A stretch of DNA of 64,000 bases from an uncultured Bradyrhizobium sp. (lineage in GTDB: Bacteria > Pseudomonadota > Alphaproteobacteria > Rhizobiales > Xanthobacteraceae), in NCBI RefSeq assembly GCF_947648125.1, contig NZ_CANSMR010000012.1, forward strand, positions 149,705 to 213,704, written 5' to 3'. Below the pieces are notes generated by a model. That model worked only from the letters and a program-made list of their open reading frames with translations, was not told where the DNA came from and ran no database searches. The position numbers and the translations under genes were made by a program. Of this stretch, positions 8,588-18,602 are shown piece by piece (within the stretch, counting starts at the first letter, position 1; each line of letters begins with the position of its first letter).

Positions 8588-10554
8588 ATGGCCGGTGGCG
8601 GATCGTTTGACACGTTCCCCAAATTGCTGCTGCGGAATGCAGCGCAGTTAGGCACGCGTCCGGCGTTTCGGCACAAGGATCTTGGCATCTGGCAGAGCTG
8701 GACCTGGGCTCAAGTTGCCGAGATCGTGCGCGCCTACGCCGCGGGCTTGCATCGTCTCGGTTTGCAGCCGGGCGACACGATTGCCGTGGTCGGCTCCAAT
8801 CGGCCGAAGCTTTACTGGACCATGATGGCAGCGCAGGTGCTGTGCGCTATTCCCGTTCCGGTCTACTCCGATGCGGTGGCCGACGAGCTTGCGTTTGTGC
8901 TCGCTCACGCCGAGGCGAAGTTTGTCGCAGCGCAAGACCAGGAGCAGGTCGACAAGATCCTGTCGGTGTCCGACCGACTGCCGCAACTCAGCAAGATTGT
9001 CTATGACGAGCGGCGCGGCCTTGAGGGCTACGACCACAGTCGGATCATCGCAATCGGCGATGTCATCGAGGACGGCCGCGCAGCGCTTGCAGCCGACGCC
9101 GCGCTTGGTGCACGGATTGACGAATTCGTTAGAGCAGCTAAAGGCTCGGACATCGCGATCATTCTCTACACCTCGGGAACGACCGGCGCGCCGAAGGGTG
9201 TCATGCTGTCGGCGCGAGGCTGCATCGATGCTGCGACCGACACCACGCGGTTCGACAGACTGACTGACAGGGACGTGGTGCTCGCCTATCTGCCGTTGGC
9301 CTGGGCCGGCGATCATTACGTCAGCTACGTGCAAGGCCTTGTGGCCGGCTTCTGCATAGCGTGTCCCGAGAGCGGCGACACGATTGAGCAGGATCGGCGT
9401 GAGATCGGACCAACCTTCTACTTGGCCCCACCACGCGGTTTCGAGGCCATGCTGACACGGCTGATGGTCCGGATGGAGGACGCAGCGCCGATCAAGCGGC
9501 GATTGTTCAGCTACTTTCTGGACGTCGCGTGGCGGTATGGCGAGCAAGTCTTGACGGGACGTCCGGTGCCGCTGTCAGGCCGATTGCTCTATGGGCTCGG
9601 GCGCTGGCTGGTCTACGAGCCTCTCAAGAACGTTCTTGGCCTGTCTCTGGTGCGCGTTGCATACACTGGAGGCGAAGCGATCGGTCCGGAACTGTTCGCG
9701 TTCTACCGTTCGATCGGACTGAATCTGAAACAGCTCTACGGCCAGACCGAAGCGTTCCTTTATGTAACGTGCCAGCCTGATGGCGAGATCTACTCGGATA
9801 CGGTTGGTCCGCGGGCGCCCAATGTTGACATTCGCATTGCGGAATCGGGCGAAGTGCAGTTTCGATCGCCCGGCATGTTCCTAGGATATTTCAAGGATCA
9901 GGCAAAGACCGCGGAAGCCATGACGTCCGACGGATACGTCAGGACTGGTGACGCGGGCTTTTTCGACGAGAAGACCGGGCATCTGAAGATCATCGACCGC
10001 GCGAAGGACGTCGGTCGGCTGGCGGACGGCACGATGTTTGCCCCGAAATATCTCGAGAACAGACTGAAGTTCTATCCCAATATCAAGGAAGCGGTCACTT
10101 TCGGTGACTCCCGGGATTTTGTTTGCGCGATGCTCAACATCGACCCGGTCGCCGTCGCAAATTGGGCGGAACGCAACAACGTTGCCTACGGTTCGTATCA
10201 GGAACTGGCCGGGCATCCGCTGGTCTACGACATGGTCGCGAAAGACGTTGCCGAGGTGAACCGCTCGCTTGCCAAGGAAACGGTGCTGGCCGGCGCGCAG
10301 GTTCGCCGCTTCCTCATCCTGCCCAAGGAGCTCGACGCGGATGACGGCGAGTTGACCCGCACGCAGAAGGTGCGCCGCCGGTTCATTGCCGAGCGCTATG
10401 CGCCGCTGGTCACGGCGCTCTACAACGGCTCGCAGGAAGCCGACATTTCCACCGAGGTCACGTTGGAGGATGGTCGCAAAGGTACGATCGCGGCACGGGT
10501 CAAGGTTCGCGACATGCAAGTCATCGGTCCGGCAGAATCGTTGGGAATAGCAGC

Positions 10555-10558
<4 letters not shown>
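8588..10558 (+). CDS. AMP-forming acyl-CoA ligase (long-chain fatty acid/aromatic acid CoA ligase family)
   Basis: 656 residues from the ATG giving MAGGGSFDTFPKLL; an in-frame ATG 34 codons earlier adds a basic stretch with no family likeness. The ANL-family P-loop IILYTSGTTGAPKGVML, the adenine-binding stretch YGQTEAF and the hinge/catalytic region TGDAGFFDEKTGHLKIIDRAKD are all visible. It activates a carboxylic acid to its CoA thioester through an acyl-AMP. The stop overlaps the start of the next gene, a LivG-type ATPase, by 4 nt, so the ligase is translationally coupled to an ABC importer. This suggests the imported substrate is a carboxylic acid (fatty, aromatic or branched) that is trapped as a CoA ester on entry. 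Confidence 0.92.
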
Positions 10559-11340
<782 letters not shown>

Positions 11341-11349
11341 GGTGCGTCT

Positions 11350-12279
11350 ATGATCGCACTGGGTCAGTTTCTCGAGGTCCTGATCGGCGGATTGATGTCC
11401 GGCGTGCTCTATTCGCTGGTCGCGCTCGGCTTCGTGCTGATCTTCAAGGCATCCGGCGTATTCAATTTTGCTCAGGGAGCAATGGTATTGCTCGCGGGAT
11501 TGGCGCTGGTTCGCGCCCTCGACCTCCTGGTCGCCAACGGCCTTCCGCTTTGGGTCGCGGTCGTCCTCGCGATCGGCTTTGCCGCCGTGATCATGGCGGC
11601 AACGGCCTGGCTCATCGAGCGGTTCGTGATCGGACCTCTTGTCAACCAGGATGGCCTGACGCTGTTCATGTCGACGATCGGCGTGACATTCGTCATCGAG
11701 GGCGCCGCGGAGATGATCTTCGGATCGGATGTCTATCCGTTGCGGCTGTTCCCGACCGACGCCTGGTTCTTGTTTGAAGGCCTGTTCCCGGGTGGGATTC
11801 TCGTCAACAAGCTGGATGTCTGGGGCGCGTTGATCGCAGGCGTCCTGGTCGCCGGCCTCGCCGTCTTCTTTCAGCGCACCAAGACCGGTCGCGCTCTCAG
11901 AGCCGTGGCCGATGACCATTTGGCCGCGCATTCAGTCGGTATCCCGATCAGTTGGATCTGGTTTGTCGTCTGGCTTGCCGCCGGCCTCGTTGCGCTGGTC
12001 GCGGCGACCGTGTGGGGGACCAAGCTCGGCGTGCAGTTCTCCATCACTTTTCTCGCACTAAAGGCGCTGCCGGTTCTGATCATCGGGGGCCTCACCTCGA
12101 TTCCGGGAGCCATCGTCGGCGGGCTTATCGTGGGGGCGGGCGAGAAGCTTGCCGAGGCGTATCTAGGGCCGTCCATCGGCGGCGGTATCGAATATTGGTT
12201 TGCGTTTGTGCTGGCGTTGGCGGTGCTGCTCGTACGGCCGCAGGGGCTGTTCGGCGAGCGGATCATCGAACGTATCTGA
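11350..12279 (+). CDS. Branched-chain amino acid-type ABC permease, LivH-like
   Basis: 309 residues, about eight hydrophobic helices. It opens with the LivH pattern FLEVLIGGLMSGVLYSLVAL and GFVLIFKASGVFNFAQGAM. The Ala/Gly-rich C-terminal region VLIIGGLTSIPGAIVGGLIV is also characteristic of inner-membrane LivH subunits. It would pair with the LivM-like permease encoded 15 nt downstream. Confidence 0.95.
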   Translation: MIALGQFLEVLIGGLMSGVLYSLVALGFVLIFKASGVFNFAQGAMVLLAGLALVRALDLLVANGLPLWVAVVLAIGFAAVIMAATAWLIERFVIGPLVNQDGLTLFMSTIGVTFVIEGAAEMIFGSDVYPLRLFPTDAWFLFEGLFPGGILVNKLDVWGALIAGVLVAGLAVFFQRTKTGRALRAVADDHLAAHSVGIPISWIWFVVWLAAGLVALVAATVWGTKLGVQFSITFLALKALPVLIIGGLTSIPGAIVGGLIVGAGEKLAEAYLGPSIGGGIEYWFAFVLALAVLLVRPQGLFGERIIERI

Positions 12280-12294
12280 AGCAAGGAGTTCGTC

Positions 12295-13422
12295 GTGCTT
12301 TATCGCGAGGCCGGCCAGTTCAAGACGAGCTACGCGGAGGACATGGCGATCTTTCCGATCCGTCAGGACCGTATTGCGCTTGCCGTCTTGCTCGCGATCG
12401 CTTTCGTTGGCGTGCCGCTGTTGGCCACCTTCCATATCTGGCCGTTCCGCACCGACTATCTGTTGTGGGCGATCCTGCTGCCCTTCCTTATCCTGGCGCT
12501 CGCCGCCATCGGCACGAACATACTTGTCGGCTATTGCGGCCAGATTTCGCTAGGCAGCGGCGCGTTCATGGCCATCGGCGCCTATTCCGCCTACAAGCTG
12601 GCGACAGGCGTTCATATCCCGCTTGCCTGGCTTGGCTTCGCGATCTCGATCCCGCCATTGCCCGTGCTGGCATCCATTCTGCTTGGCGGGTTTATGGCGG
12701 CGGGTGCCGGAATCCTGTTCGGCATTCCCAGTTTGCGGATCAAGGGTCTCTACCTGGCGGTCGCAACGCTCGCCGCGCAGTTCTTCTTCGATTGGGCGTT
12801 CCTGCGAATTCCGTGGTTCACCAACTACGCCCCGTCGGGATCGGTCAATGCGCCGGCGCTGGATTTCTTCGGCATGGTCGTTCGCACGCCGGTCGAGCGC
12901 TACCTGCTGTGCCTGCTCTTCGCGACCGTGATGGCGGTGTTGGCGAAGAATCTCGTTCGCGGCAATCTCGGCAGGCAGTGGATGGCGATCCGCGACATGG
13001 ATATCGCCGCCGAACTGATCGGTATCCGGCCGCTCTATGCCAAGCTCACGGCGTTCGCGGTCTCTTCCTTCATCATCGGGGTGGCGGGTGCGCTCTGGGC
13101 GTTCGTCTACCTCGGTTCATGGGAGCCGCTTGCGTTCTCGATCGACCGCTCGCTCGAGCTTCTGTTCATGGTCATCATCGGCGGGCTCGGATCGATCATG
13201 GGTTCGTTCATCGGGGCGGCTTTCATCCTCATCGCGCCGATCATGCTGAATGTGATTCCAACCGAACTCGGCCTGCCACTGTCGACGCAAACGATCACGC
13301 ACCTCCAGTTCATCATCTTCGGATCCTTGATTTGTTATCTGCTGATCAAGGAACCCCATGGCTTCGCCCGGCTGATATCGATCGGCAAGGAGAAGCTTAG
13401 ACTTTGGCCGTTTCCCTATTGA
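12295..13422 (+). CDS. Branched-chain amino acid-type ABC permease, LivM-like
   Basis: 375 residues from a GTG start preceded by AAGGAG at a 6-nt distance. It has a hydrophilic leader of about 30 residues, then eight to ten hydrophobic segments. The LivM signature NILVGYCGQISLGSGAFMAI is near residue 77, with the late GGLGSIMGSFIGAAF. It forms the transmembrane heterodimer with the LivH-like protein. The 106-nt gap to the receptor gene holds a strong ribosome-binding site for the latter. Confidence 0.95.
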   Translation: MLYREAGQFKTSYAEDMAIFPIRQDRIALAVLLAIAFVGVPLLATFHIWPFRTDYLLWAILLPFLILALAAIGTNILVGYCGQISLGSGAFMAIGAYSAYKLATGVHIPLAWLGFAISIPPLPVLASILLGGFMAAGAGILFGIPSLRIKGLYLAVATLAAQFFFDWAFLRIPWFTNYAPSGSVNAPALDFFGMVVRTPVERYLLCLLFATVMAVLAKNLVRGNLGRQWMAIRDMDIAAELIGIRPLYAKLTAFAVSSFIIGVAGALWAFVYLGSWEPLAFSIDRSLELLFMVIIGGLGSIMGSFIGAAFILIAPIMLNVIPTELGLPLSTQTITHLQFIIFGSLICYLLIKEPHGFARLISIGKEKLRLWPFPY

Positions 13423-13528
13423 AGGAACGATCGCGCCTCGGTTGCAACGCGGATGGCGGCCGCTGACAGCGGAGAGGAAGCAAGCATCGCGGACGGGAAT
13501 GAGGGACTCTAAAGAGGAGGATATCAAT

Positions 13529-14854
13529 ATGGCAAGCATTGCACGCAGTGTATTGGTACTAGCGACCGCCTTGGCCGGCGCCGCGTTTAGCGCACCGGCC
13601 GCAGCGCAAAACGAGCAGTTCATCCCGATTCTGTCCTACCGGACCGGACCGTACGCCGTAAACGGCGCGCCGTATGCGAACGGCGTGGCCGACTATTACA
13701 ACCTGATCAACGAGCGCGACGGCGGCATCAACGGCGTCAAGCTTCTGGTCGAGGAGTGCGAGACCGCCTACGCGACCGACAAAGGCGTCGAGTGCTATGA
13801 GCGTCTCAAGAGCAAGGGTCCAACCGGCGCGGCCTTCATCAATCCGCTGTCGACCGGCATCACCTTCGCGCTCACCGAAAAGACCGCGACCGACAAGATC
13901 CCGATCATCACGATGGGGTACGGCCGCGCCGATTCCAAGAACGGCGCGGTGTTCCCGTACAACTTCCCGCTGCTCGGCACCTACTGGTCCGCGGCAGATA
14001 TCGCGATTCAGCACGCCGCCAAGGAGCTCGGCGGGTTCGACAAGCTGAAGGGCAAGAAGATTTCGCTGCTGTATCACGACAGCCCGTATGGCAAGGAGCC
14101 GATCCCAATGCTGCAGGTGTTGGCGCAGAAATACGGCTTTGAGTTCACGCCGATCCCGGTCACCCACCCCGGTGTCGAGCAGAAGTCGCAATGGCTGGCG
14201 ATCCGCCAGAATCGGCCGGACTATGTGCTGGTCTGGGGCTGGGGCGTCATGAACAGCACGGCAATCAAGGAAGCGGCCGCCGTCGCCTATCCGCGCGACA
14301 GGATGATCGGTGTCTGGTGGTCGGGCGCAGAGCCGGATGTGACGCCGGCAGGTGATCAGGCCGCTGGCTACAAGTCGCTGATGCTTCAGCATGGTGCAGG
14401 AAAATATCCCGTTCACACTGACATAGAGAAGTACGTCTACGCCAAGGGCAAGGGTTCGACAGAACCTGGCAAGATCGGCGAAGTTCTCTACAACCGCGGC
14501 ATGACGAACGCCATGCTCGGCGTGGAGGCGATCCGCAAGGCGCAGGAGAAGTTCGGCAAGAAACCGCTGACGGGCGAGCAGGTCCGTTGGGGGCTTGAGA
14601 ACCTCATCCTCACCGCTGATCGTATCAAGGAACTCGGCTTTGAGGGGATGTTGAAGCCGGTGAGCATTTCCTGCTCCGACCACGAGGGCGCGCGCTACGG
14701 GCGCGTCCAGCAATGGGACGGCAAGGGTTGGAGAGTGATCTCCGACTGGTACACGGCCGACGAATCGCTCATCGAACCGCTCGTGGCCGACGTGTCCGCG
14801 AAGTATGCCGCGGAGAAGAAGATCGCGCCGCGCGACTGCGCAAAAGAAACCTGA
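13529..14854 (+). CDS. Periplasmic substrate-binding protein, LivK-like
   Basis: 441 residues starting MASIARSVLVLATALAG, with a signal peptide ending after APAAAQ (residue 27). The open frame extends upstream, but AAAGAGGAGG sits 8 nt before this ATG and the signal peptide fixes the start. The mature protein is of the Peripla_BP_6 (Leu/Ile/Val-binding) class, longer than E. coli LivK but normal for rhizobial members of this group. Two C-terminal cysteines (SCSDHEG and RDCAKET) are visible. An intercistronic hairpin follows the stop. Confidence 0.94.
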   Translation: MASIARSVLVLATALAGAAFSAPAAAQNEQFIPILSYRTGPYAVNGAPYANGVADYYNLINERDGGINGVKLLVEECETAYATDKGVECYERLKSKGPTGAAFINPLSTGITFALTEKTATDKIPIITMGYGRADSKNGAVFPYNFPLLGTYWSAADIAIQHAAKELGGFDKLKGKKISLLYHDSPYGKEPIPMLQVLAQKYGFEFTPIPVTHPGVEQKSQWLAIRQNRPDYVLVWGWGVMNSTAIKEAAAVAYPRDRMIGVWWSGAEPDVTPAGDQAAGYKSLMLQHGAGKYPVHTDIEKYVYAKGKGSTEPGKIGEVLYNRGMTNAMLGVEAIRKAQEKFGKKPLTGEQVRWGLENLILTADRIKELGFEGMLKPVSISCSDHEGARYGRVQQWDGKGWRVISDWYTADESLIEPLVADVSAKYAAEKKIAPRDCAKET

Positions 14855-14866
14855 GCCGGTGCAAGT

Positions 14867-14899
14867 GATCCGGGAGGCAGGTTTGCCTGCTCCCGGATC
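14867..14899 (+). other. Intercistronic hairpin between receptor and LivF-like genes
   Basis: Arms 14867-14881 and 14886-14899 pair over 14 bp with one bulged G and a TTTG loop. No U-tract follows, so it is not a classical terminator. Hairpins placed after a binding-protein gene commonly protect the upstream mRNA and lower expression of the next gene, fitting the usual excess of receptor over ATPase. Confidence 0.6.
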
Positions 14900-14930
14900 C
14901 AGGACCCTGTTCCAGTTTGGAGGTCTGCGC

Positions 14931-15773
14931 GTGTCAATCGCCAAGGTCGTCACCGCTGCGACGGAAACGGCAGCTCTGATTCTATCGGTCAACAATATCG
15001 AGGTTGTCTACGATCACGTCATCCTCGTGTTGAAGGGAGTCTCGCTGGAGGTCCCGCGAGGCGGCATTGTCGCGCTTCTCGGCGCCAACGGCGCCGGCAA
15101 GACGACGACGCTGAAGGCGATCTCCAATCTGCTGCACGCAGAGCGCGGCGAGGTCACCAAGGGCTCGATCCTGTTCAACGGCGTCGAGGTGAAGTCCCTG
15201 TCGCCAAACGACGTGGTGCGACGCGGCTGCATTCAGGTGATGGAGGGCCGGCGCGCCTTCCCTCATCTTACGGTCGAGGAGAACATCCTGACCGGCGCCT
15301 TTACGCGGACGGATGGCAAGTTCGCGATCGCGCAGGATCTGGAACGGGTCTACGCGTATTTTCCCCGTCTAAAGGAACGGCGCGGCTCCACCGCCGGCTA
15401 TACATCCGGCGGTGAGCAACAGATGTGTGTGATCGGGCGCGCGCTGATGTCGCGCCCGAAGATGATCCTGCTCGACGAACCTTCGATGGGCCTCGCGCCG
15501 CAGATCGTCGAGGAGATATTTGACATCGTGAAGGATCTCAACGTCAAAGAAGGTGTATCGTTTCTTCTCGCCGAACAGAACACCAATATGGCGCTTAGAT
15601 ATGCGAGCCACGGCTACATCCTCGAGAACGGCCGCGTGGTGATGGATGGCGAAGCGCGCGCCCTCGCCGACAACGAGGACGTCAAGGAGTTCTATCTTGG
15701 CATCGCCGGCGACAAGCGAAAATCATATCGCGATGTGAAGCACTACAAGCGGCGCAAGCGTTGGCTCGCTTAG
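14931..15773 (+). CDS. Branched-chain amino acid-type ABC transporter ATP-binding protein, LivF-like
   Basis: 280 residues from a GTG start with TTGGAGG 7 nt upstream. A longer in-frame ATG at 14805 would overlap the receptor gene and add an unrelated basic stretch, so it was not used. Walker A GANGAGKTT, signature TSGGEQQMCVIGRAL and Walker B MILLDEPSMGLAP are typical of LivF. The C-terminus is extended by about 25 basic residues (GDKRKSYRDVKHYKRRKRW), as in LivF proteins of ligase-linked transporters. It completes the five-gene importer. Confidence 0.94.
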   Translation: MSIAKVVTAATETAALILSVNNIEVVYDHVILVLKGVSLEVPRGGIVALLGANGAGKTTTLKAISNLLHAERGEVTKGSILFNGVEVKSLSPNDVVRRGCIQVMEGRRAFPHLTVEENILTGAFTRTDGKFAIAQDLERVYAYFPRLKERRGSTAGYTSGGEQQMCVIGRALMSRPKMILLDEPSMGLAPQIVEEIFDIVKDLNVKEGVSFLLAEQNTNMALRYASHGYILENGRVVMDGEARALADNEDVKEFYLGIAGDKRKSYRDVKHYKRRKRWLA

Positions 15774-15828
15774 CCGATGGCAACGTTTGCCTTTGAGCGG
15801 CCAAGGAGGCCCTGACGCGTGTCACCGA

Positions 15829-16473
15829 TCAGACCTTCACGGTGTTGATCGCGACACTTTCCTTGTAGGCCGGCCGCGCCGTGACGCGGTCGAGATAGGG
15901 CGTTGCGACCTCGCAAACCCCGACACCGTAATCGATCGCCCATACCAGGCAAGTCGTCAGCAGGATATCCGCGCTGGTGAATTGATCGCCCATCAGATAC
16001 TGGCGGCCGTCCGACAAGGCGACTTCGACATGGCGAAGCTGCTGGCGAAAATACTCGGCCGCTTTCACGACCACATCCGGAGCATGGCCGTAGATATGGG
16101 CGAGGCCTTGGACGTCATGGCGGCGCATCACATAGAGGCTGGTCGAGTCCAGCTCAGCCACGATGAAGAAGCACCATTCCAGCCATCGCGCAAAGTCGCG
16201 CTCTTCGACCGGCACGAGCGAAATGTTCGGGTTGGAGTAATGGCGCGCCAGATAGGCGACGATGGCCGCACTCTCCCCGATCGTAAAGTCGCCGTCCTGC
16301 AGCAGCGGAATTTTCTGCCGCGGATTGAGCAGCGTGTATTCCGGCGTCTTGGTCTCGCCCGAACGCGGCAGGATCGGCTTGCAGTGATAGTCCAGCCCCA
16401 ATTCGTGCAACGCCCAATGGGCCCGGATCGTCCGCGATGTCCCCACCCCCCATAACGTCAGCGTCTCCGGCAT
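15829..16473 (-). CDS. Glutathione S-transferase family protein
   Basis: 214 residues from MPETLTLWGVGTSRTIRAHW. A longer start at 16515 would overlap the SDR gene and lacks the family pattern. The thioredoxin-like N-terminal domain (1-80) contains the cis-proline segment QKIPLLQDGDFTIGESAAI and is followed by the helical C-terminal domain. A Ser/Thr in GVGTSRT is the likely glutathione-activating residue. It begins 4 nt after the SDR stop and is the last gene of a CoA-transferase/SDR/GST operon. The substrate is unknown. Confidence 0.9.
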   Translation of the reverse strand: MPETLTLWGVGTSRTIRAHWALHELGLDYHCKPILPRSGETKTPEYTLLNPRQKIPLLQDGDFTIGESAAIVAYLARHYSNPNISLVPVEERDFARWLEWCFFIVAELDSTSLYVMRRHDVQGLAHIYGHAPDVVVKAAEYFRQQLRHVEVALSDGRQYLMGDQFTSADILLTTCLVWAIDYGVGVCEVATPYLDRVTARPAYKESVAINTVKV

Positions 16474-16477
16474 GACG

Positions 16478-17221
16478 TCACCATTTCTCGACGGAGGGAC
16501 GCAGATCCAGTTCATGGCTCCATCCGTCGCGGCTCTGCTGGTGCACGAACCAGTAGGCCTCCGCGATCGAGGACGTGCGGGTCAGCGAATCCGGGGGGAT
16601 CTCTGATGCGTCGACGCCCGTGGCGGCTTTCATCCGCTGGTGGATGGCCGGGCTGTCGACACCGGCATCGATCAGGAGATGAGCGACATGGATGTTTTTC
16701 GGCCCGAGCTCGCGCGCCATCGCCTGGGCAACCGCGCGCAGGCCGAACTTGGCGGATGCGAATGCCGCAAAGCCGCTGCTGCCGCGCACGCTCGCGGTCG
16801 CGCCGGTGAACAGCATGGTGCCGCGGCCATGCCGCAGCATGTGCCGGGTCGCCTCGCGCCCGACCAGGAAGCCGGCGAAGCAGGCGAGCTCCCAGGCCTT
16901 GAAGAACAGTTTTTCGCTGGTCTCGTGCAGCTCCTTCTTGACGTTCGAGCCGGCGTTGAACAGGCAGACCTCGATCGGCCCGATCTCGCGTTCGACCCGC
17001 TCGCACAGCTCCTGCACCTCGGTCTCGCGCCGCGCGTCGACACTGAACGCATGCACCCGGCTGCCGGCGCCGGTCAGCTCCTCCACCAAGGCGCCCGATT
17101 TCGCCGCATCGCGTCGCGCGATGCAGACCGAATAGCCGCCGGCGGCGAAGCGCCGCGCCACCGCGGCACCGATCGCATCGCCCGCACCCACCAATAAGGC
17201 AGTCTTGTTTGTCTCGGCCAT
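16478..17221 (-). CDS. Short-chain dehydrogenase/reductase family protein lacking the catalytic tyrosine
   Basis: 247 residues with a Rossmann fold. The N-terminal cofactor loop is VGAGDAIGAAVARRF (residues 11-25) and the NAG motif is at 89-91. The usual YxxxK active site reads FASAK (Phe154, Lys158); the codon is TTC, so the substitution is unambiguous. Classical SDR chemistry needs that tyrosine, so the protein either uses another residue, catalyses a different reaction or is non-enzymatic. I recall a clade of SDR proteins with this Phe followed by ARELGPKNIHVAH-like sequence, so this is probably a subfamily feature rather than a fresh mutation. It sits between a CoA-transferase and a GST on the same strand. 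Confidence 0.88.
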   Translation of the reverse strand: MAETNKTALLVGAGDAIGAAVARRFAAGGYSVCIARRDAAKSGALVEELTGAGSRVHAFSVDARRETEVQELCERVEREIGPIEVCLFNAGSNVKKELHETSEKLFFKAWELACFAGFLVGREATRHMLRHGRGTMLFTGATASVRGSSGFAAFASAKFGLRAVAQAMARELGPKNIHVAHLLIDAGVDSPAIHQRMKAATGVDASEIPPDSLTRTSSIAEAYWFVHQQSRDGWSHELDLRPSVEKW

Positions 17222-17285
17222 AGGACATCTCCCACCGACGGCGGTTGTTCAGTTCAGCAATGGTGACGTTGCGTGGCGCGGTCGC

Positions 17286-18482
17286 TCAGACCGCTCGCAC
17301 GGCCTTCTGCTCGATCATCTCTGCGATCGCGGCATCGCCGTAACCGAGATCGCGCAGCACCTGTCTCGTATGCTGGCCGATGCGCGGGGCCGGGCCGCCG
17401 ATCGCAGCGGCGTCGACCTCGAAGCGCGCCGCAGGTTTCGGCTGCCGCACCGTGCCGACCCCGGGCTGTTCCAGCTCGGCGATCAGCCCGCGGGCAACCA
17501 CCTGCTCGTTGGCGATGATTTCGCCACGCCGCAGGATCGGCGCGCAGGGCACGTCGGCCGCATCGAGCCGCACCAGCCATTCGGCGGTGGTGTGCCTGCC
17601 GATATAGTCCTGCATCTTGTTGATGCGCGCCGTTGCGTTGACCGAGCGCGAAGCCGGCGTGGCGAAGCGTTCATCTCTGGCAAGCTCCGGATCGCCCGTG
17701 GCCTTGCAGAAGCCCTGCCATTCGGAATCGGAGATGGTCCCGCAGGTCAGATAGCCGTCCGAGGTCTGGAACACGAGATCGGGACGATCGTTCGGATCGG
17801 CCGTCGCCTGCTCGCGGCCGACCACCGTGTATTGCATCATGCCTTCCGGCCAGAGATAAGCGATCATCGCATCGAGCATCGCCACCTGGATATGCTGGCC
17901 GCTGCCGGATTTTTCCCGCGCGTAGAGCGCTGCCGTGATCGCCTGCGCGGCATAGACCGCCGTCGTCTTGTCGGCCACGATGGTCCGGATCATCTGCGGA
18001 CGGTTGGTCACCGGCTGCGCCTGGATATCGCAGAACCCCGACAGCGCTTGCACGATGGGGTCGTAGACGCGCTTCTTGGCGTATGGACCGTCTTCGCCGA
18101 CGCCGCTGATCGAGACATAGATCAGCCGCGGATTCTTCTTGCGCACCTCGTCCGGACCGAGCCCGAGACGTTCCATCGTGCCGGGCCGGAAATTCTGCAC
18201 CAGCACGTCGGACTGCATGACCAGCTTGTCCAGCACGTCCCGGCCGGCGTTGGTCTTCATGTCGATCGAGAGCGAACGCTTGCCGCGGTTCGACGAGATG
18301 AACAGCGCCGAGAACTCACCCGTCTTGTCGACATTGGCCCGGCTGCGGCGGGTGATGTCGCCGCCGATCGGTTCGACTTTCAGAACGTCCGCGCCCTGAT
18401 CGGCCAGAAACATCGTCGCAAACGGGCCCGAAACGACACCGGTCAGATCAAGTACGCGAACTCCCGCCAATGGCCCTGGCAT
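17286..18482 (-). CDS. CaiB/BaiF (class III) CoA-transferase
   Basis: 398 residues. The N-terminus PLAGVRVLDLTGVVSGPFATMFLADQG and the VLVQNFRPG motif at 93-101 identify a family III CoA-transferase. The predicted catalytic aspartate is Asp171 in TIVADKTTAVYAA. Such enzymes move CoA between carboxylic acids through an aspartyl-CoA anhydride, acting as interlocked dimers. It heads the CoA-transferase/SDR/GST operon, with an AraC-family gene 120 nt upstream on the same strand. The acid substrate cannot be named. Confidence 0.93.
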   Translation of the reverse strand: MPGPLAGVRVLDLTGVVSGPFATMFLADQGADVLKVEPIGGDITRRSRANVDKTGEFSALFISSNRGKRSLSIDMKTNAGRDVLDKLVMQSDVLVQNFRPGTMERLGLGPDEVRKKNPRLIYVSISGVGEDGPYAKKRVYDPIVQALSGFCDIQAQPVTNRPQMIRTIVADKTTAVYAAQAITAALYAREKSGSGQHIQVAMLDAMIAYLWPEGMMQYTVVGREQATADPNDRPDLVFQTSDGYLTCGTISDSEWQGFCKATGDPELARDERFATPASRSVNATARINKMQDYIGRHTTAEWLVRLDAADVPCAPILRRGEIIANEQVVARGLIAELEQPGVGTVRQPKPAARFEVDAAAIGGPAPRIGQHTRQVLRDLGYGDAAIAEMIEQKAVRAV

Positions 18483-18602
18483 GCTTTGCTTCCTTCTCCA
18501 ATGCGCGGACGGGACCGAACCTTGAGCGCAATCCCGGCATACGATGGACGGTGCGCCGGCGCTTGCTGGAAAGCGCCTCGACTTGCAAAAAAGCGCCGAA
18601 AC

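Noticed and set aside
11952-13400. 482-codon frame overlapping the LivH- and LivM-like genes
   Set aside because: Out-of-frame shadow; both permeases have clear membrane-protein sequences in their own frames.
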